DNA of 64,000 nucleotides from Thiogranum sp. GTDB lineage: Bacteria > Pseudomonadota > Gammaproteobacteria > DSM-19610. The stretch lies in the NCBI GenBank assembly GCA_030148805.1, contig JASBSS010000020.1, positions 18,959 through 82,958 of the forward strand. Direction: 5' to 3'. A program made the translations under genes and the position numbers. This document shows positions 8,413-16,465 of this stretch, piece by piece. How positions within the stretch are numbered: the first letter of the stretch is position 1; each line of letters begins with the position of its first letter. The notes under the pieces were generated by a model. That model was not told where the DNA came from. It worked only from the letters and a program-made list of their open reading frames with translations, and made no database searches.

Positions 8413-9081
8413 TCAGTCGTCGCCGCTGAAAGCACCCAGTAGCTGCAGCAGGCTGAGGAACAGATTGTAGATGCTGACGTACAGGCCGACCGTGGCCATG
8501 ATGTAGTTGGTCTCGCCGCCGTGTACCAGCTGACTGGTTTCGTACAGTATCAACCCCGACATCAGCAGCACGAACATGGCGGCCACGGCCAGGGAGAGCC
8601 CCGGCATGGAGAAGAAGACCGCCGCCAGCCCCGCCAGGAACGCCACCAGAATGCCGACCATCAGGAAGGCGCCCATGAAACTGAAATCCTTGCGGCTGGT
8701 CAGGGCGTAACCCGACAGCGATAGGAAAATCAGGCCGGTGGCGCCCAGGGCGGTCATCACCAGCTGGGAACCGTGCGGCAGCTGCAGGTACATGCTGATG
8801 ATCGGACCGAGGGTCAGACCCATGAAGCCCGTCAGGGCGAAGACGAACACCAGCCCCATGGCGCTGTTGCGGAACTTGCTGGTGAGAAACAGCAATCCGA
8901 AATAGCCGACCAGGGTCAGCAGCATACCGGGATGGGGCAGGTTCAAAGCCATCGAGAGGCCAGCCGTCAGCGCGCTGAACAGCAACGTCATCGAAAGCAG
9001 AATGTAGGTGTTGCGAATGACCTTGTTGACGCCCAGGACAGCGGGTCTGGAACGAATAACAGTATCGGACAATCGATTCAT
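8413..9081 (-). CDS. yccA: Bax inhibitor-1/YccA family membrane protein
   Basis: A 222-residue integral inner-membrane protein with about seven hydrophobic segments spread from residue 25 to the C-terminus. The family features LGPIISMYL (after TGFMGLTLG), YALTSRKDFSFMGAFLMVG and the end segment LILYETSQLVHGGETNYIMATVGLYVSIYNLFLSLLQLLG are present, with the conserved acidic/His residues of the proposed ion site. E. coli YccA modulates the FtsH protease and SecY quality control, and some relatives are Ca2+/H+ leak channels. A stem-loop follows the gene. Confidence 0.92.
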   Translation of the reverse strand: MNRLSDTVIRSRPAVLGVNKVIRNTYILLSMTLLFSALTAGLSMALNLPHPGMLLTLVGYFGLLFLTSKFRNSAMGLVFVFALTGFMGLTLGPIISMYLQLPHGSQLVMTALGATGLIFLSLSGYALTSRKDFSFMGAFLMVGILVAFLAGLAAVFFSMPGLSLAVAAMFVLLMSGLILYETSQLVHGGETNYIMATVGLYVSIYNLFLSLLQLLGAFSGDD

Positions 9082-9236
9082 GGTGTGTCTAACCTCGTTA
9101 CAGTAAGTCGGCCTAAGCCTAACGCAAATTTAACAATTTGACGACCTTGGAAGGGCGAAAGTTCCCTTCCCGCGGCTGATATTTGGTCTTCCCCCTGTGA
9201 ACTAAATTCGTTTATCCTTGCCGACTTAACACCTCA

Positions 9237-9326
9237 GGAGAGGTGGCTGAGCGGTTGAAAGCACCAGTCTTGAAAACTGGCGAGGATTCACGTCCTCCGT
9301 GGGTTCAAATCCCACCCTCTCCGCCA
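9237..9326 (+). tRNA. tRNA-Ser (UGA anticodon)
   Basis: A 90-nt class II tRNA with acceptor stem GGAGAGG/CCTCTCC, D-loop GGTGGCTGAGCGGTTGAAAG, anticodon loop CTTGAAA (anticodon TGA), a long variable arm, TTCAAAT T-loop and an encoded CCA end. It reads UCA and related serine codons. Confidence 0.97.
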
Positions 9327-9473
9327 TATAGACCCCTTTAGTATCAATCTGTTAGATGGTAGACTCCGGGTGGCGAGAGGCGCCTATGGGCACCGGCGTC
9401 GCCGATTTCCGGGGCCGTTCAGGACGAACGGTCCGTCCCGAAGTTTCATTTTAAACCACAAGGATTGAGGGTA

Positions 9474-10133
9474 ATGGAGCAAAAACAAATCAGGGTAGTT
9501 CTGGCGGACCACCAGGAGCTGGTTCGTAGCGGCTTGCGGCGCCTGCTCGATGACGTGCCGGGCTTGTGTGTCGTCGGCGAGGTGGCGAACGGCGATGAAG
9601 TCATCGTCTGCGCGCGCGAGTTGAGACCGGCGGTCGTGTTGATGGAAGCGCGCCTCCCGGGCATCGGTGGGTTGGAGGTCACGCGACGGCTGGTTCGCGC
9701 CCGTCAGGGCACCGGGGTTGTCGTCGTGATGCGCCGGGTCGACGATCCGCTGCAATCGCAGTACCTGGAGGCGGGCGCCTCGGGTTGTCTGACCAAGCAT
9801 TGCAGTATCGAGGAGATCGCCGACGCGGTGCGTGTGGTGGCGCGCGGAGAGCGCTATATCAGCGCCGATATCGCCAGGCAGATGGCGCTGTCGATGCTCC
9901 CCGGTAACGAACAATCGCCCTTCGACCGGTTGTCGGGGCGGGAAGTGCAGGTTCTGATGCTGGTGGCTCAGGGGCACAGCGTCCACGCGATTTCCGAGCG
10001 CCTTTGTCTGAGTTCCAAGACCGTCAGCACCTACCGCTACCGTTTGTTCGAGAAGCTGGGTGTCGGCAACGACGTGGAGCTGACCCGATTGGCGATTCGG
10101 CATGGCGTCGTGGAGACGGCACTGGATGCCTAG
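9474..10133 (+). CDS. UvrY/GacA-like response regulator with Glu at the phospho-acceptor site
   Basis: A 219-residue NarL/FixJ-type regulator with a receiver domain (1-120) and a LuxR-type HTH (about 150-210, FDRLSGREVQVLMLVAQGHS). The HTH and the ELVRSGLRRLL segment are clearly UvrY/GacA-like, as is the position upstream of uvrC. The receiver is altered. The acceptor Asp is Glu58 (LMEARLPGIGG), the second acidic residue is His13 (ADHQ), and the conserved Thr/Ser is Met86, while Lys108 is kept. Glu may act as a permanent phospho-mimic, which would make control by a BarA-type kinase unlikely. Start: ATG with AAGGA at 9460-9464; a TTG at 9465 is the alternative. Confidence 0.88.
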   Translation: MEQKQIRVVLADHQELVRSGLRRLLDDVPGLCVVGEVANGDEVIVCARELRPAVVLMEARLPGIGGLEVTRRLVRARQGTGVVVVMRRVDDPLQSQYLEAGASGCLTKHCSIEEIADAVRVVARGERYISADIARQMALSMLPGNEQSPFDRLSGREVQVLMLVAQGHSVHAISERLCLSSKTVSTYRYRLFEKLGVGNDVELTRLAIRHGVVETALDA

Positions 10134-10235
10134 GCCGCTGAATATAAAATAAAAGCACGGATATCTGCTGTTAAGTAAACGGATTTTCTGCCGCTTAGGC
10201 ACCTACCATCTTTGTGCGGGCATGAATCTCTGTTT

Positions 10236-10916
10236 ATGGCGCTCTTACAGTCCTTTGTCACTGCTGCGGAAGGTCCGATCGAGGCGCTGCTGATCGATAG
10301 TCGGCAGTTGGTGCGCGCCGGCATGGGGCGTCTGTTGGCCGATATGGCTCAGGTGGAGGTGGGTGCCAGTGTGGCGGATTTCGATGCCGCGATCCGCTGG
10401 GCGCGAACGCATGTTCCGCAACTGGTCCTGGTGAGCCTGCCCGGGGACGGGGTCGAGGTTCTCGATGGCGTGCGCAAGATGCGACGCCAGTTCGCGGACA
10501 TCCGCTTGCTGATCGTCACCGATGAGTCGGATCTGCTGGTGCAGGAGCGTCTGCTGCAGTCCGGTGTGACCGGGATGCTGGAGGCCGATTGCTCGGTGGC
10601 CGAGTTGTACACCGCCATCGACACGGTGATCCGAGGAGATCGCTATATCAGTGACGCGTTGGCCCAGAAACTGGCGGAACGACGCGTGCCGGGGCGGGTG
10701 AACACACCCTTCGACCAGCTCACCCATCGCGAGCTGCAGATTCTGCTGCTGGTGGCCGCCGGTCACTCGACCGCTACCATGGCGCGCGAATTGTGTCTGA
10801 CCCGCAAGACGGTGAACAGCTATCGCAATCGGTTGCTGGAAAAGCTGCAGGCGGACACCGACGTCGAATTGATGCATCTGGCGATGCGCCATGGACTGGT
10901 CAGCACGCCGCTGTGA
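10236..10916 (+). CDS. Second UvrY/GacA-like regulator, pseudo-receiver plus LuxR HTH
   Basis: A 226-residue paralogue of the preceding gene with the same order: receiver-like domain (about 13-130) and LuxR-type HTH (about 160-220, FDQLTHRELQILLLVAAGHS). The receiver is more eroded: the acceptor Asp is Ser67 (VLVSLPGDG), the acidic pair is Asp21-Ser22, and the invariant Lys is Ala117 (GMLEADCS). Phosphorylation of the usual type is not possible. The HTH is intact, so DNA binding is likely. The ATG at 10236 lacks a good RBS; a TTG at 10212 would add eight residues. The pair resembles a local duplication, followed by divergence, of the regulator normally found beside uvrC. Confidence 0.85.
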   Translation: MALLQSFVTAAEGPIEALLIDSRQLVRAGMGRLLADMAQVEVGASVADFDAAIRWARTHVPQLVLVSLPGDGVEVLDGVRKMRRQFADIRLLIVTDESDLLVQERLLQSGVTGMLEADCSVAELYTAIDTVIRGDRYISDALAQKLAERRVPGRVNTPFDQLTHRELQILLLVAAGHSTATMARELCLTRKTVNSYRNRLLEKLQADTDVELMHLAMRHGLVSTPL

Positions 10917-11024
10917 CAGTGCCACGGTCGACGGGGAAAACTTGAACCCGTTCGACGATTTAGCTGTGGATGATGTTAGTATTCGCGGCTAAGGGGCGCG
11001 TTGAGCGTTCGAGGAAGGGGACCG

Positions 11025-12467
11025 ATGACCGAGGCACCGAGAATCCGGGCACCCGAGCTGCCCGCAAACCTGGACTGGTTCAATGTCTCGCAGCCGCTGA
11101 CGCTGGCCGGCTTGCGGGGCAAGGTCGTGCTATTGGACTTCTGGACTTATTGCTGCATCAACTGCATGCATGTGCTGCCGGACCTGCGCTATCTGGAAAA
11201 GAAATATCCGACCACGTTGACGGTGATCGGCGTTCATTCGCCCAAATTCGAGAACGAGCGCGATCCGACACAGTTGCAGAAAGCCATCAATCGGTATCAC
11301 ATCCAACACCCGGTCGCCAACGATCCGGCCTTCCAGGTGTGGCGTGCCTATGGCATCAAGGCCTGGCCGTCGGTGATTTTCATCGACCCGGAGGGCTATG
11401 TGGTGGGGGTGTTGCGGGGCGAGGGAAGGCGTAAACAGCTCGATGAGCTGATCAGCCAGCACACCCAGAGCGCGCGCGAGAAAGGCGTGCTGCGGGAGTC
11501 GAAAACCGTGCTCGCGCCCCGACCAGAGCCGTCGACGACATTGTCGTTTCCGGGCAAGGTGCTGGTCACCCGCGCCAGCCTGTATATCGCCGACAGTGGG
11601 CGCAACCGCATCGTTGAAACCCACCACGACGGCAGGATCAAGCGCGTCTTCGGCGGCGGCTCGGCCGGCATGCTCGACGCCCAGGGTAGCGAGGCGATGT
11701 TCGACAATCCTCAGGGCATGGTCGTGGTCGGTGATTTTCTCTACGTGGCCGATGCCGGTAACCACGCCATTCGCCGCGTGCATTTGAAATCGGGCGAGGT
11801 GATGACCCTGGCCGGGACGGGCCGCCAGGGGCGCTATGTGGCTGATCATTTCCGCGACCCGCAGGAAGCCGAGCTCAATTCACCCTGGGATCTGGCCTAC
11901 TACGACGGCAATCTTTATATCGCCATGGCCGGCCAGCATCAGATCTGGCGGATCAACCTCAACCATCAGGCTATCGAGCGCTACGCGGGCTGCGGGCGGG
12001 AGGATATCGTGGACGGCCCCCTGGAGAGTGCCTGTTTCGCGCAACCCTCGGGGCTGGCGGCCCTGGACGAACGCCTGTTCGTGGCCGACGCGGAGACCTC
12101 GGCGGTGCGCGAGCTGGAAATCAACCGCCATGTCGTGAGCACCCTGGTGGGCAAGGGTCTGTTTGATTTCGGTGATCGCAGCGGTGTCGGTCGCGAGGCG
12201 CGCTTGCAGCATCCCCTGGGAATCGCCGTGGATCCGGAGCGCAACGCCCTGTGGCTGGCCGATACCTATAATTCGAAAATCAAGCGGGTCGATGTGCGCA
12301 CCCGTCAGGTGAGCACTTTCAAGATCGGCGCCCAACTCAACGAGCCGGGTGGCCTGAGTCGGTACCGCAATACCCTGTTCATCGCCGACACCAACAATCA
12401 CCGGATCGTGGCGCTGGATCTGCATTCGCGGCATACCGAGATCGTCAATGTGCGCGAGCAGGGCTAA
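11025..12467 (+). CDS. Thioredoxin-domain protein with C-terminal NHL-repeat beta-propeller
   Basis: A 480-residue protein. A TlpA/AhpC-like thioredoxin domain (about residues 10-150) has the motif TYCCINCMH, with a CxxC (CINC) preceded by an extra Cys, and the cis-Pro segment IKAWPSVIFID. A propeller of NHL repeats (about 190-480) follows, with repeated LYIADSGRNRIVE-, FLYVADAGNHAIR-, LWLADTYNSKIKRVD- and LFIADTNNHRIV-type blades. No signal peptide is seen, so it appears cytoplasmic. It is the bacterial counterpart of NHLRC2-type proteins, whose biochemical role is unsettled. ATG 11025 is preferred because GAGGAAGGGG precedes it; TTG 11001 is the alternative. The 3' end overlaps the next gene by 20 nt. 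Confidence 0.9.
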   Translation: MTEAPRIRAPELPANLDWFNVSQPLTLAGLRGKVVLLDFWTYCCINCMHVLPDLRYLEKKYPTTLTVIGVHSPKFENERDPTQLQKAINRYHIQHPVANDPAFQVWRAYGIKAWPSVIFIDPEGYVVGVLRGEGRRKQLDELISQHTQSAREKGVLRESKTVLAPRPEPSTTLSFPGKVLVTRASLYIADSGRNRIVETHHDGRIKRVFGGGSAGMLDAQGSEAMFDNPQGMVVVGDFLYVADAGNHAIRRVHLKSGEVMTLAGTGRQGRYVADHFRDPQEAELNSPWDLAYYDGNLYIAMAGQHQIWRINLNHQAIERYAGCGREDIVDGPLESACFAQPSGLAALDERLFVADAETSAVRELEINRHVVSTLVGKGLFDFGDRSGVGREARLQHPLGIAVDPERNALWLADTYNSKIKRVDVRTRQVSTFKIGAQLNEPGGLSRYRNTLFIADTNNHRIVALDLHSRHTEIVNVREQG

Positions 12468-13101
12468 AAGCGTTTTCGATCCGCACTGCAAGCGCTGCCC
12501 CAGGCTCAGTGGCTTCCTCGCCCAGGTGGCGCGTGAACACCCCGGTTACCATGCCGCGCCGGTGCCGGCATTCGGCGATCCGCGAGCCCGGCTGCTGATC
12601 GTGGGGCTGGCGCCCGGCATGCATGGTGCCAACCGTACCGGCCGTCCTTTTACCGGCGATTATGCCGGGATTCTGCTCTACCAGACCTTGTACGATTTCG
12701 GCTTCGCCAGCAGACCGGTTTCGGAGGCGGCCGACGACGGACTGCGGTTGCACAATTGCCGGATCTCCAACGCGGTGAAATGCCTGCCGCCGCAAAACAA
12801 GCCGGAGACGGCGGAAATCCGTGCCTGCAATGGTTTTTTACACGCCGAACTCGAGGCGTTGTCCGCAGGTGCCGTAGTGCTCGCCCTGGGGAAAATCGCC
12901 CACGATGCCGTGCTCCGGGCCCATGGCCTGCCGCTTTCGGCCCACCGTTTCGCGCACGCGGCCGAGCACCGGTTGGAGCGCCACCTGTTGCTCGATTCCT
13001 ACCACTGCAGTCGCTACAACACCCAGACCCGCCGTCTCACCCCGGAGATGTTCCGCGCCGTGATCGCGCGGGCGCGGGCGTTGTTGGACGCCCCGGCCTG
13101 A
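12448..13101 (+). CDS. Family 5-type (UDGb-like) uracil-DNA glycosylase with Fe-S cysteines
   Basis: A 217-residue base-excision repair glycosylase. The family 5 motif GLAPGMHGANRTGRPFTGD is present, lacking the acidic residue of family 4, and the second motif reads DSYHCSRYNTQT. Four cysteines (14, 17, 112, 127) match the spacing of the 4Fe-4S cluster of family 4/5 glycosylases. NAVKCLPPQNKP is also typical. Family 5 enzymes remove uracil and deaminated purines. The start is GTG 12448, inside the end of the preceding gene, implying coupled translation. It ends 12 bp before uvrC, putting two DNA-repair functions together. Confidence 0.9.
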   Translation: MCASRAKSVFDPHCKRCPRLSGFLAQVAREHPGYHAAPVPAFGDPRARLLIVGLAPGMHGANRTGRPFTGDYAGILLYQTLYDFGFASRPVSEAADDGLRLHNCRISNAVKCLPPQNKPETAEIRACNGFLHAELEALSAGAVVLALGKIAHDAVLRAHGLPLSAHRFAHAAEHRLERHLLLDSYHCSRYNTQTRRLTPEMFRAVIARARALLDAPA

Positions 13102-13113
13102 TATAATCCCGCC

Positions 13114-14949
13114 ATGGACAGGGCGGAACCGACGGCGGAGTTCAACAGCGAGGATTTTCTGCGCACCCTCAGTTCGCGCCCCGGCGTCTATCGCATGCTG
13201 AACACGGCGGGTGAAATTCTCTATGTCGGCAAGGCGCGCAACTTGAAAAAACGGGTGGCGAGCTATTTCCGCAAATCCGGTCTGGCGCCCAAGACCCACG
13301 CCCTGATGCAGCAGATGGCCAGGGTGGAAGTCACGCTGACCCATACCGAAGCCGAAGCGTTGATACTGGAAAACACGCTGATAAAAAAGCACCGGCCGCG
13401 TTATAACGTGCTGTTGCGCGATGACAAAAGTTACCCATTTATCTATTTGAGCAGCGCGGACGACTTTCCGCGTCTGTCCGTGCACCGTGGTGCCCGGCGC
13501 AAAAAAGGGCGTTACTTTGGCCCCTATCCCAGCGCCGGTGCGGTGCGCGAAACCCTGCATTTATTGCAGAAAACCTTTCGCGTCAGGCAATGCGAGGACA
13601 GTTTTTTCCGTAACCGCAGCCGGCCCTGTCTCCAGTACCAGATCAAACGTTGTACCGCGCCCTGTGTGGGTCTTGTCGGGCGCCAGGAGTATGCCGAGGA
13701 CGTCCGCCATACCCTGCTGTTCCTGGAAGGCAAAAGCAGCACCCTGAGCGAGGAGCTGGCCGCCCGCATGGAGGCGGCCGCCAAGCGGCTGGATTATGAG
13801 GCCGCGGCGTTGTATCGCGACCAGATCGCCAGCGTGAGCCGGGTGCAGGAGCGCCAATACGTGGTGGGCGAGTCGGGCGACATGGACATTCTCGCCTGTG
13901 TGATTTCCGCGGGCGTGGCCTGTGTACAGATATTTTTCATCCGTCACGGGGTCAACCTGGGCAACAAGCTATTTTTTCCGCGTATCCCTGCCGACAGCGA
14001 TGCCGGGGACGTGTTGTCGGCGTTCGTCGCGCAGTACTATCTGGAGCATCCTGTCCCGACGGCGCTGTTGACCAGCCATCCCCTGGAGGACAAGGCGCTG
14101 TTGCAGCAGGTGCTGAGCGAGCGTAGCGGGCGCAAAGTGGCGCTGCTGCACGGCGTGCGGGGCGAGAAGGCGCGCTGGCTGGCGCTGGGTGTCGTCAACG
14201 CCGAACAGGCGTTGCAGGCGAGACTCGGCAGCCAGGCCGGCGTGCGGCAACGGCTGCTCATGCTGCAGGACGTCCTGCGGCTGGAGGATACGCCGGACCG
14301 GTTGGAGTGCTTCGACATCAGTCACACCCAGGGCGAGGGTACGGTGGCTTCGTGTGTGGTCTTCGACCGGGAAGGGGCGCGCAAGAGTGACTACCGTCGT
14401 TTCAACATCCGCGATATCGCCGCGGGGGACGATTACGCCGCCATGGAACAGGCGCTGCTGCGCCGTTATACCCGGCTCAAGAAAGACGAGGCGCGGCTGC
14501 CTGGCGTGTTGTTCATCGACGGCGGCAAGGGTCAGGTCAATGTGGCCTGCCGGGTTCTGGAAGAGTTGCAGATCGAGGAAATCCTGGTGGTAGGCGTGGC
14601 CAAGGGCGCTGAGCGCAGGCCGGGCCTGGAAGTGCTGCATATCCCCGCGCAGACGCGCACCCTGGAGCTCGACGGCGCATCGCCGGCACTGCATCTGATC
14701 CAGCAGATCCGCGACGAGGCGCATCGCTTCGCCATCACCGGGCACCGTCAACGCCGTGCGCGCGCGCGGCGCGAATCCAGTCTCGAGAGTATTCCCGGTA
14801 TCGGGCCCCGCCGCCGCCAGAATCTGTTGAAACAATTCGGCGGCCTGCAGGAAGTGGCGCGCGCCGGGGTGGACGACCTGCACAAAGTGCCGGGCATCAG
14901 TCGCGAGCTGGCGCAGCAGATCTATGATACCTTTCACGGCGACAATTGA
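13114..14949 (+). CDS. uvrC: UvrABC excinuclease subunit C
   Basis: A 611-residue nucleotide-excision-repair endonuclease that makes the 3' and 5' incisions after UvrB loading. The N-terminal GIY-YIG domain (RPGVYRML...LYVGKARNLKKR) is followed by the Cys-containing linker. A UVR motif (about 205-240, SEELAARMEAAAKRLDYEAA) binds UvrB. The RNase H-like 5' nuclease (about 395-500, ECFDISHTQGEG and FIDGGKGQVN) comes next. The C-terminal helix-hairpin-helix pair (IPGIGPRRRQNLL and VPGISRELAQQIY) completes it. Length is standard. pgsA follows within 14 bp, as in E. coli. Confidence 0.98.
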   Translation: MDRAEPTAEFNSEDFLRTLSSRPGVYRMLNTAGEILYVGKARNLKKRVASYFRKSGLAPKTHALMQQMARVEVTLTHTEAEALILENTLIKKHRPRYNVLLRDDKSYPFIYLSSADDFPRLSVHRGARRKKGRYFGPYPSAGAVRETLHLLQKTFRVRQCEDSFFRNRSRPCLQYQIKRCTAPCVGLVGRQEYAEDVRHTLLFLEGKSSTLSEELAARMEAAAKRLDYEAAALYRDQIASVSRVQERQYVVGESGDMDILACVISAGVACVQIFFIRHGVNLGNKLFFPRIPADSDAGDVLSAFVAQYYLEHPVPTALLTSHPLEDKALLQQVLSERSGRKVALLHGVRGEKARWLALGVVNAEQALQARLGSQAGVRQRLLMLQDVLRLEDTPDRLECFDISHTQGEGTVASCVVFDREGARKSDYRRFNIRDIAAGDDYAAMEQALLRRYTRLKKDEARLPGVLFIDGGKGQVNVACRVLEELQIEEILVVGVAKGAERRPGLEVLHIPAQTRTLELDGASPALHLIQQIRDEAHRFAITGHRQRRARARRESSLESIPGIGPRRRQNLLKQFGGLQEVARAGVDDLHKVPGISRELAQQIYDTFHGDN

Positions 14950-14962
14950 GGCGCGGTTTCCC

Positions 14963-15529
14963 ATGCCCTGGACCATACCGAATATACTGACCCTGCTGCG
15001 CATCGCGCTGATTCCGGTATTCGTGCTGGTCTATTATCTGCCGCTGTCCTGGGCGCATCTCCTGACCACGGCGATTTTCGGTCTGGCGGCCTTGACCGAC
15101 TGGTTCGATGGCTATCTTGCGCGGCGGTTGGGGCAATCCTCGCCGTTTGGCGCTTTTCTCGACCCCGTCGCCGACAAGCTGATGGTCGCGGCGGCATTGA
15201 TCATGCTGGTGCAAAGCAATCCCTCGCCCTGGTTCGTGGTGCCGGCCACGGTCATTGTCGGACGGGAGATCGTCGTCTCGGCACTGCGCGAATGGATGGC
15301 GGAAATCGGCGAACGCGCGCAGGTGGCGGTATCGCTGATCGGTAAGATAAAAACCACGGCGCAGATGATCGCGCTGTTGTTGTTGTTGTATCGACAGGAC
15401 ATCTGGGGCTTGCCGACGCACGCGATCGGAGTGGTGCTTTTGTATCTCGCCGCGGCGCTGACCCTGTGGTCCATGATGATTTATCTGCGGGCCGCCTGGC
15501 CGCTGTTATCGTCGACGGAAAATCCCTGA
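14963..15529 (+). CDS. pgsA: CDP-diacylglycerol--glycerol-3-phosphate 3-phosphatidyltransferase
   Basis: A 188-residue integral membrane enzyme making phosphatidylglycerol phosphate, the committed step to PG and cardiolipin. The CDP-alcohol phosphotransferase signature D-x2-DG-x2-AR-x8-G-x3-D-x3-D is complete in DWFDGYLARRLGQSSPFGAF followed by LDPVADK. The first hydrophobic segment begins at IPNILTLLRIALIP, typical of PgsA. ATG 14963 is chosen because the protein then begins MPWTIPNILT, as in other PgsA proteins; the frame extends upstream into uvrC. It is followed by the tRNA cluster, as in E. coli. Confidence 0.97.
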   Translation: MPWTIPNILTLLRIALIPVFVLVYYLPLSWAHLLTTAIFGLAALTDWFDGYLARRLGQSSPFGAFLDPVADKLMVAAALIMLVQSNPSPWFVVPATVIVGREIVVSALREWMAEIGERAQVAVSLIGKIKTTAQMIALLLLLYRQDIWGLPTHAIGVVLLYLAAALTLWSMMIYLRAAWPLLSSTENP

Positions 15530-15590
15530 TTAGTCAGCAGACTATTGACAGCGGGCGCGACATCCCTACAATAGCCGGTCTCGAATCAGC

Positions 15591-15666
15591 GCGGGAATAG
15601 CTCAGTTGGTAGAGCACAACCTTGCCAAGGTTGGGGTCGCGAGTTCGAATCTCGTTTCCCGCTCCA
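15591..15666 (+). tRNA. tRNA-Gly (GCC anticodon)
   Basis: 76 nt, acceptor GCGGGAA/TTCCCGC, anticodon loop TTGCCAA giving GCC, T-loop TTCGAAT and an encoded CCA. It is the first of three tRNAs after pgsA, the position of glyW in E. coli. Confidence 0.98.
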
Positions 15667-15677
15667 AATATGCCGAC

Positions 15678-15724
15678 CCAGAAGAACGACCTCGGTTTTT
15701 CGGCCGGGGTTTTTTCGCTTCTGG
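15678..15724 (+). terminator. Terminator-like nested hairpin between tRNA-Gly and tRNA-Cys
   Basis: The inner stem CCTCGG/CCGGGG (15690-15695 with 15704-15709, one G-U pair) is followed by six T at 15710-15715. An outer stem CCAGAAG/CTTCTGG (15678-15684 with 15718-15724) encloses it. It fits a rho-independent terminator or a processing/attenuation point inside the tRNA cluster. Confidence 0.65.
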
Positions 15725-15736
15725 GGCTCCTTTTCT

Positions 15737-15810
15737 GGCTGGGTGGCAGAGTGGCTATGCAGCGGATTGCAAATCCGTGTACCTCGGTTCGACTCCGGGC
15801 CCAGCCTCCA
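15737..15810 (+). tRNA. tRNA-Cys (GCA anticodon)
   Basis: 74 nt with encoded CCA, acceptor GGCTGGG/CCCAGCC, anticodon loop TTGCAAA giving GCA, and T-loop TTCGACT. It corresponds in position to cysT of E. coli. Confidence 0.98.
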
Positions 15811-15824
15811 TGTCGTTTTCTGCC

Positions 15825-15911
15825 GCCCGGGTGGCGAAATTGGTAGACGCAAGGGACTTAAAATCCCTCGGTGGCGACACCGTGCCGGTTCGATTCCGGC
15901 TCCGGGCACCA
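15825..15911 (+). tRNA. tRNA-Leu (UAA anticodon)
   Basis: 87-nt class II tRNA with acceptor GCCCGGG/CTCCGGGC region, D-loop TGGCGAAATTGGTAGACGC, anticodon TAA in ACTTAAAAT, a long variable arm, T-loop TTCGATT and an encoded CCA. It corresponds to leuZ downstream of pgsA in E. coli. Confidence 0.98.
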
Positions 15912-16465
15912 TTCCTGGATGGGTCAAAGTCTTCTTGTTAAATTTATCGACGTTTTTTATAGGATCGACCGATATCTAGGTATCTTGCTGGTTTTTAATA
16001 CAAAAAAATCCTCTTCTTAAAGACGGTACGCGGCTTTGGAGGGAAAAATCTGCGGGATAATACGTAGTAAAACCAAAACACCGCTGAAAAGGGTTGTTTC
16101 TGGGGAAAATCTTCGTAACTTTATAAAAAATAATAATAATTCTTCCCCTTTGTTGTGGGAGTCAGACCGACAAATTGTGAGTAATTCGTGATTATTGTCG
16201 GAAAAATTTACATAAAAAAGAAATTCATTTTTTTATTCCATACATTTCATAACCCTACAAATTGGTATTGATTTTGCTTAAATGCAGGGGATTGCTTCAC
16301 CCTGGACAAAGGTTGCCGCTACTAACGGCAACCTGGGGCGGGCGGCCTCCAGGGAACAGGGCGTTTATATGAAATGTTATAGTGCGTGGTCTACACTTTA
16401 GTGCAGCATATATAGCCCGTAAGAATCAGAAATTAAATTATTAAAAACTTCTTTTTGGATGGGTT
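15912..16465. other. AT-rich intergenic region at the boundary between core genome and polysaccharide island
   Basis: No convincing gene on either strand. Positions 15930-16290 are much more AT-rich than their surroundings, with many A and T runs. The part after 16300 contains a nested stem-loop (listed separately). This looks like the long leader and promoter region of the island and may mark where the core segment ends. Confidence 0.6.
16300..16354 (+). promoter_or_regulatory. Nested stem-loop in the leader of the sorting-tail protein gene
   Basis: GGTTGCCG (16311-16318) pairs perfectly with CGGCAACC (16326-16333) around a 7-nt loop. An outer arm CCCTGGA (16300-16306) pairs with TCCAGGG (16348-16354). 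It lies about 110 bp before the start at 16466 and has no T-run, so a structured leader RNA or protein-binding site is more likely than a terminator. It does not match the c-di-GMP-I riboswitch consensus that I know. Confidence 0.45.

Noticed and set aside
15930..16290. Phage or integrase remnant next to the tRNA cluster
   Set aside because: The AT-rich stretch after tRNA-Leu looked like a possible integration site, but no integrase, direct repeat of the tRNA end or phage gene is visible.
16300..16354. Possible c-di-GMP-I (GEMM) riboswitch
   Set aside because: A stem and a GGACAAA-like segment are present, but the essential GACGCAAAGCC and tetraloop-receptor parts are missing. Only a generic stem-loop is claimed.
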